Of a stretch of 64,000 nucleotides of DNA, positions 61,977 to 64,000 are shown one piece after another. The stretch is taken from the NCBI RefSeq assembly GCF_000305775.1, contig NC_018866.1, forward strand, positions 2,933,001-2,997,000. Reading direction: 5' to 3'. The position numbers were made by a program, and so were the translations under genes. The first letter of the stretch is position 1; every line of letters begins with the position of its first letter. Under the pieces are notes generated by a model. That model was not told the origin of the DNA, did not search any database, and worked only from the letters and a program-made list of their open reading frames with translations. The stretch is from Dehalobacter sp. DCA. Lineage in GTDB: Bacteria; Bacillota; Desulfitobacteriia; Desulfitobacteriales; Syntrophobotulaceae.

Positions 61977-62007
61977 GGACGTCTCAAATCATTTAAGACG
62001 TCTTTTT
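61977..62007 (+). terminator. terminator of the oxidoreductase gene
   Basis: GACGTCT and AGACGTC pair around an 11-base loop and are followed by TTTTT on the plus strand. It lies 58 bases past the stop codon. Confidence 0.8.
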
Positions 62008-62047
62008 CTTATTCTTATTCTTATTCTTATTCTTATTCTTATTCTTA
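62008..62047 (+). repeat. CTTATT hexanucleotide tandem repeat
   Basis: Six complete copies of CTTATT plus CTTA follow the terminator T-run without interruption. Such a short-unit array is expected to vary in copy number between strains. It is outside any gene. Confidence 0.9.
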
Positions 62048-62051
62048 GGCA

Positions 62052-62214
62052 ATTGTAGCCTTACACAGATATTCCGCTCGCACGTTTTCGTGGCTACTCG
62101 CTCAAATCCTTGCTAACATGCTAGAACCACTGGGCTTTTCAGCATGTGAACCATTAGCATGTCTTGACGCTGCGGTTTTCGCTCGCTTTACCGCATTCTG
62201 TGCAAGTCTACAAT
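62052..62214. repeat. 163-bp element with 18-bp terminal inverted repeats
   Basis: ATTGTAGCCTTACACAGA (62052-62069) and TCTGTGCAAGTCTACAAT (62197-62214) are inverted repeats with two mismatches. Inside are further short stems (GCGGT/ACCGC region; AACATGCT/AGCATGT). No coding frame is evident. The form suits a small non-autonomous element or a structured RNA. Confidence 0.55.
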
Positions 62215-62284
62215 ATTTTGGGCATTCAGTAGAATAAACAGCCGAAAAGCGGATGGCACCATGTCGTCAACCTTAGCTTAGCTC

Positions 62285-62323
62285 AAAAAAAATGCTGATA
62301 ACAGTCAAAAACTATTATCAGCA
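62285..62323 (-). terminator. terminator of the aminotransferase gene
   Basis: TGCTGATA and TATCAGCA pair, extended by inner bases, around a loop of about 15. On the minus strand the stem is followed by eight T residues. It lies about 90 bases past the aminotransferase stop. Confidence 0.88.
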
Positions 62324-62414
62324 TCATATCGGTTTAGAGTTACTCTTGTTTAGGGGTTCACCCCAACCTTTTACATAGAGCCTCAAATCTCTTACTTTTG
62401 AGCAATTTAGTGGT

Positions 62415-63584
62415 TTATTTATTATTCTCAGCAAAAACGTCCTTGAACACCTGGACGGCTTTCGCGCTGTCCACCGGGAATCCCATTTCTCCGAGTGTTT
62501 CACCAATGATTTCGAGCGCTTTGCAGAAAATATCATTCGTGGTGTTCCCCATATGTCCCAATCTGAAGCCTTTTCCGGCCAGAGAAGCGAGTAATCCGGC
62601 TACGATCAGCCCTTTCTTCGCGAGTACGGCTCTGAATTCGGCATCGTTGATTCCTTCTGGATAAAGAATGCAGCTTAAAGTCGGAGCAGCGACTTCTTCC
62701 GCAGCAAAAATATTCATGCCCATGGATCTGACCGCCGCACGGATTGCTTTGCCAATCGCTGTATGCCGACGATAACGTGCTGCCGTTCCTTCGGCCGCAA
62801 TGATTTTCATAGCTTCTGCATAGCCATAGATCATATTGATCGGGTGGGTCGCAAAATATTTCTGGGGCTCTTTCATGACCGGGCTCCAGTTGCTGATATC
62901 CATATAGTAACTGTTGACACCATCCATTTTCGCTCTGGATTCTAGGGCTTTCGGTCCAAAGGCCACAATCGCAAGTCCAGGAGGAACCCCAATCGCTTTC
63001 TGAGATGCGGTCAAAACAACGTCAATCTTATAATCGTCAGTACCATAGGCTTTGCCCATATCTTCTTCAAGTCCGCCGGAAGCACATACACCGTCTAAAA
63101 TAAAGAGCGCGCCATACTTTTTGACTGTCGGAACAACTTTGTCCAGATTAGCAGCTACTCCCGTTGATGTATCCGCGTGGGTTACCGTAACAGCTTTAAA
63201 TCCGCCTTGCTGCAGCTTTTCTTCGATCTGAGCCGGTTCAATTTGTTTGCCCCACTCAGCAGCCAGTACTTCAGCTTCAATCCCTAAAGCTTTCGCAACT
63301 CCGATAAAGCGGTCTCCAAAATAGCCATGGCTTACGATGAGCAGCTTCTCACCGCGGGCAACCGTATTGGCCAGTGCCATTTCCATGGCTAGTGTTCCGG
63401 ATCCGGCGATAACAAAAACTTCGCCATCCGTATTGAACATTTTTCTGGTCTGAGCGAGAGCTTCGCTGAAAATACCTGCAAAACGCATATCCGTATGGGA
63501 CATTGTTTCCCGGGAAAGCGCCTCATAAATTTCGTCGACTACAGGTGTCGGGCCGGGAATTAAGAGCATTTCTTTATTGGGCAT
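62415..63584 (-). CDS. class V aminotransferase, alanine-glyoxylate / serine-pyruvate type
   Basis: PLP enzyme of the AGXT / SPT family. N-terminus LLIPGPTPVVDEI, the GSGTLAMEMALANTV binding loop, and the PLP lysine in VVLTASQKAIGVPPGLA. ATG 63584 is used, with AAGGAGG nine bases upstream; a longer frame to 63632 includes that site. Length 389 aa. It is convergent with the large 2-hydroxy-acid oxidoreductase. If that enzyme makes glyoxylate, this one could turn it into glycine, but this is only a suggestion. Confidence 0.9.
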   Translation of the reverse strand: MPNKEMLLIPGPTPVVDEIYEALSRETMSHTDMRFAGIFSEALAQTRKMFNTDGEVFVIAGSGTLAMEMALANTVARGEKLLIVSHGYFGDRFIGVAKALGIEAEVLAAEWGKQIEPAQIEEKLQQGGFKAVTVTHADTSTGVAANLDKVVPTVKKYGALFILDGVCASGGLEEDMGKAYGTDDYKIDVVLTASQKAIGVPPGLAIVAFGPKALESRAKMDGVNSYYMDISNWSPVMKEPQKYFATHPINMIYGYAEAMKIIAAEGTAARYRRHTAIGKAIRAAVRSMGMNIFAAEEVAAPTLSCILYPEGINDAEFRAVLAKKGLIVAGLLASLAGKGFRLGHMGNTTNDIFCKALEIIGETLGEMGFPVDSAKAVQVFKDVFAENNK

Positions 63585-63768
63585 TGGGAATTTCCTCCTT
63601 GAAAATAGAACATTAAAAAAATTGTACTCCAATTAGGGATTATATCATTAATTTAGTCTCTGCGGCTAATTCTGTCAGAATATTTTCCATTAATGCCGCA
63701 ATAATTATTATTTTAGGACTAGTAAATCTGTATGTCTCATTTGGGTAAATATTTAAAAATAATTTTTG

Positions 63769-64000
63769 CTAGAAATCTGCGGACTTCACGGTTCTCGGGA
63801 ACGGGATGACATCACGGATATTGGAAATCCCGCTTAAATACATGATCAGGCGCTCAAAGCCGAGGCCGAAGCCTGCATGTTTTACCCCACCATATTTTCT
63901 GAGTTCAAGGTACCAGCCATAATGCTCCGCACTCATTCCAAGCTGAGCAATTCGTTTTGTCAGCAAATCTGTTCTTTCTTCTCTCTGACTGCCGCCAATG
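63769..64000 (-). CDS. asnS: asparaginyl-tRNA synthetase, C-terminal end
   Basis: Only about 77 C-terminal residues are in the window; the gene continues past the right edge. The class II motif 3 region reads [15 protein letters not shown], preceded by [10 protein letters not shown]-like [10 protein letters not shown] and followed by the end [12 protein letters not shown], typical of AsnRS. AspRS would differ in this last segment. Confidence 0.9.
   Translation of the reverse strand, partial: IGGSQREERTDLLTKRIAQLGMSAEHYGWYLELRKYGGVKHAGFGLGFERLIMYLSGISNIRDVIPFPRTVKSADF

Overview
The window reads as part of the chromosome of a spore-forming, anaerobic, low-to-mid GC Firmicute of the Desulfitobacterium/Dehalobacter group (Peptococcaceae in the broad sense). 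Three things point there: sporulation and germination genes (spoIID, spoIIID, spo0F, ypeB, sleB), gene order close to Bacillus subtilis in several blocks, and the decayed end of a reductive dehalogenase gene. The genus is an inference; no rRNA gene lies in the window. Almost all genes are on the minus strand. The exceptions are a glycosyltransferase, a CsoR-type regulator and a very large flavin/iron-sulfur oxidoreductase.

Layout. 1-8 kb: a partial P-loop ATPase gene, a ctpA-type protease, a coiled-coil M23 peptidase, ftsX, ftsE, a split transketolase, and prfB with a programmed +1 frameshift. 8-14.6 kb: secA, hpf behind a near-perfect SigH promoter, a DnaA-box cluster, comFC, comFA and a small membrane protein. 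14.6-23.5 kb: an O-antigen-ligase-like protein, glycosyltransferases, then the conserved block mbl - spoIIID - spoIID - murA - ywmB. A broken rdhA remnant lies between spoIIID and spoIID.

24-29.5 kb is a nested mobile region. A group II intron, probably class C, sits just after the atp operon terminator. Its maturase gene is split inside the conserved QGG/PLSP motif by a 3.5-kb element. That element encodes three overlapping tyrosine recombinases (a recombinase-in-trio, or RIT, element) and has elaborate repeats at both ends.

29.5-45.8 kb: the complete F1Fo ATP synthase operon (atpZ-I-B-E-F-H-A-G-D-C), wecB, a dCMP deaminase, a truncated upp remnant, glyA, ywlG, rpiB, ywlE, mntP, tsaC, prmC and prfA. 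This is the B. subtilis ywl-upp-atp order with upp deleted down to its last codons. 45.8-52.6 kb: yqhQ, rpmE, glpX, a small transaldolase, a cysteine-rich unknown, spo0F, alr and a FemX-like gene. 52.7-64 kb: pyrG, argS, ypeB, sleB, the 1,024-residue flavin/iron-sulfur oxidoreductase with a methionine-rich tail, a class V aminotransferase, and the 3' end of asnS.

Most of the window is housekeeping: cell envelope, translation, energy and sporulation. The accessory signals are the intron/RIT nest, the rdhA and upp relics, three copies of an intergenic repeat with a compensatory base change, two palindromic elements of 116 and 163 bp, a (CTTATT)n tract and the DnaA-box cluster. All calls come from reading the sequence; no database search was run.
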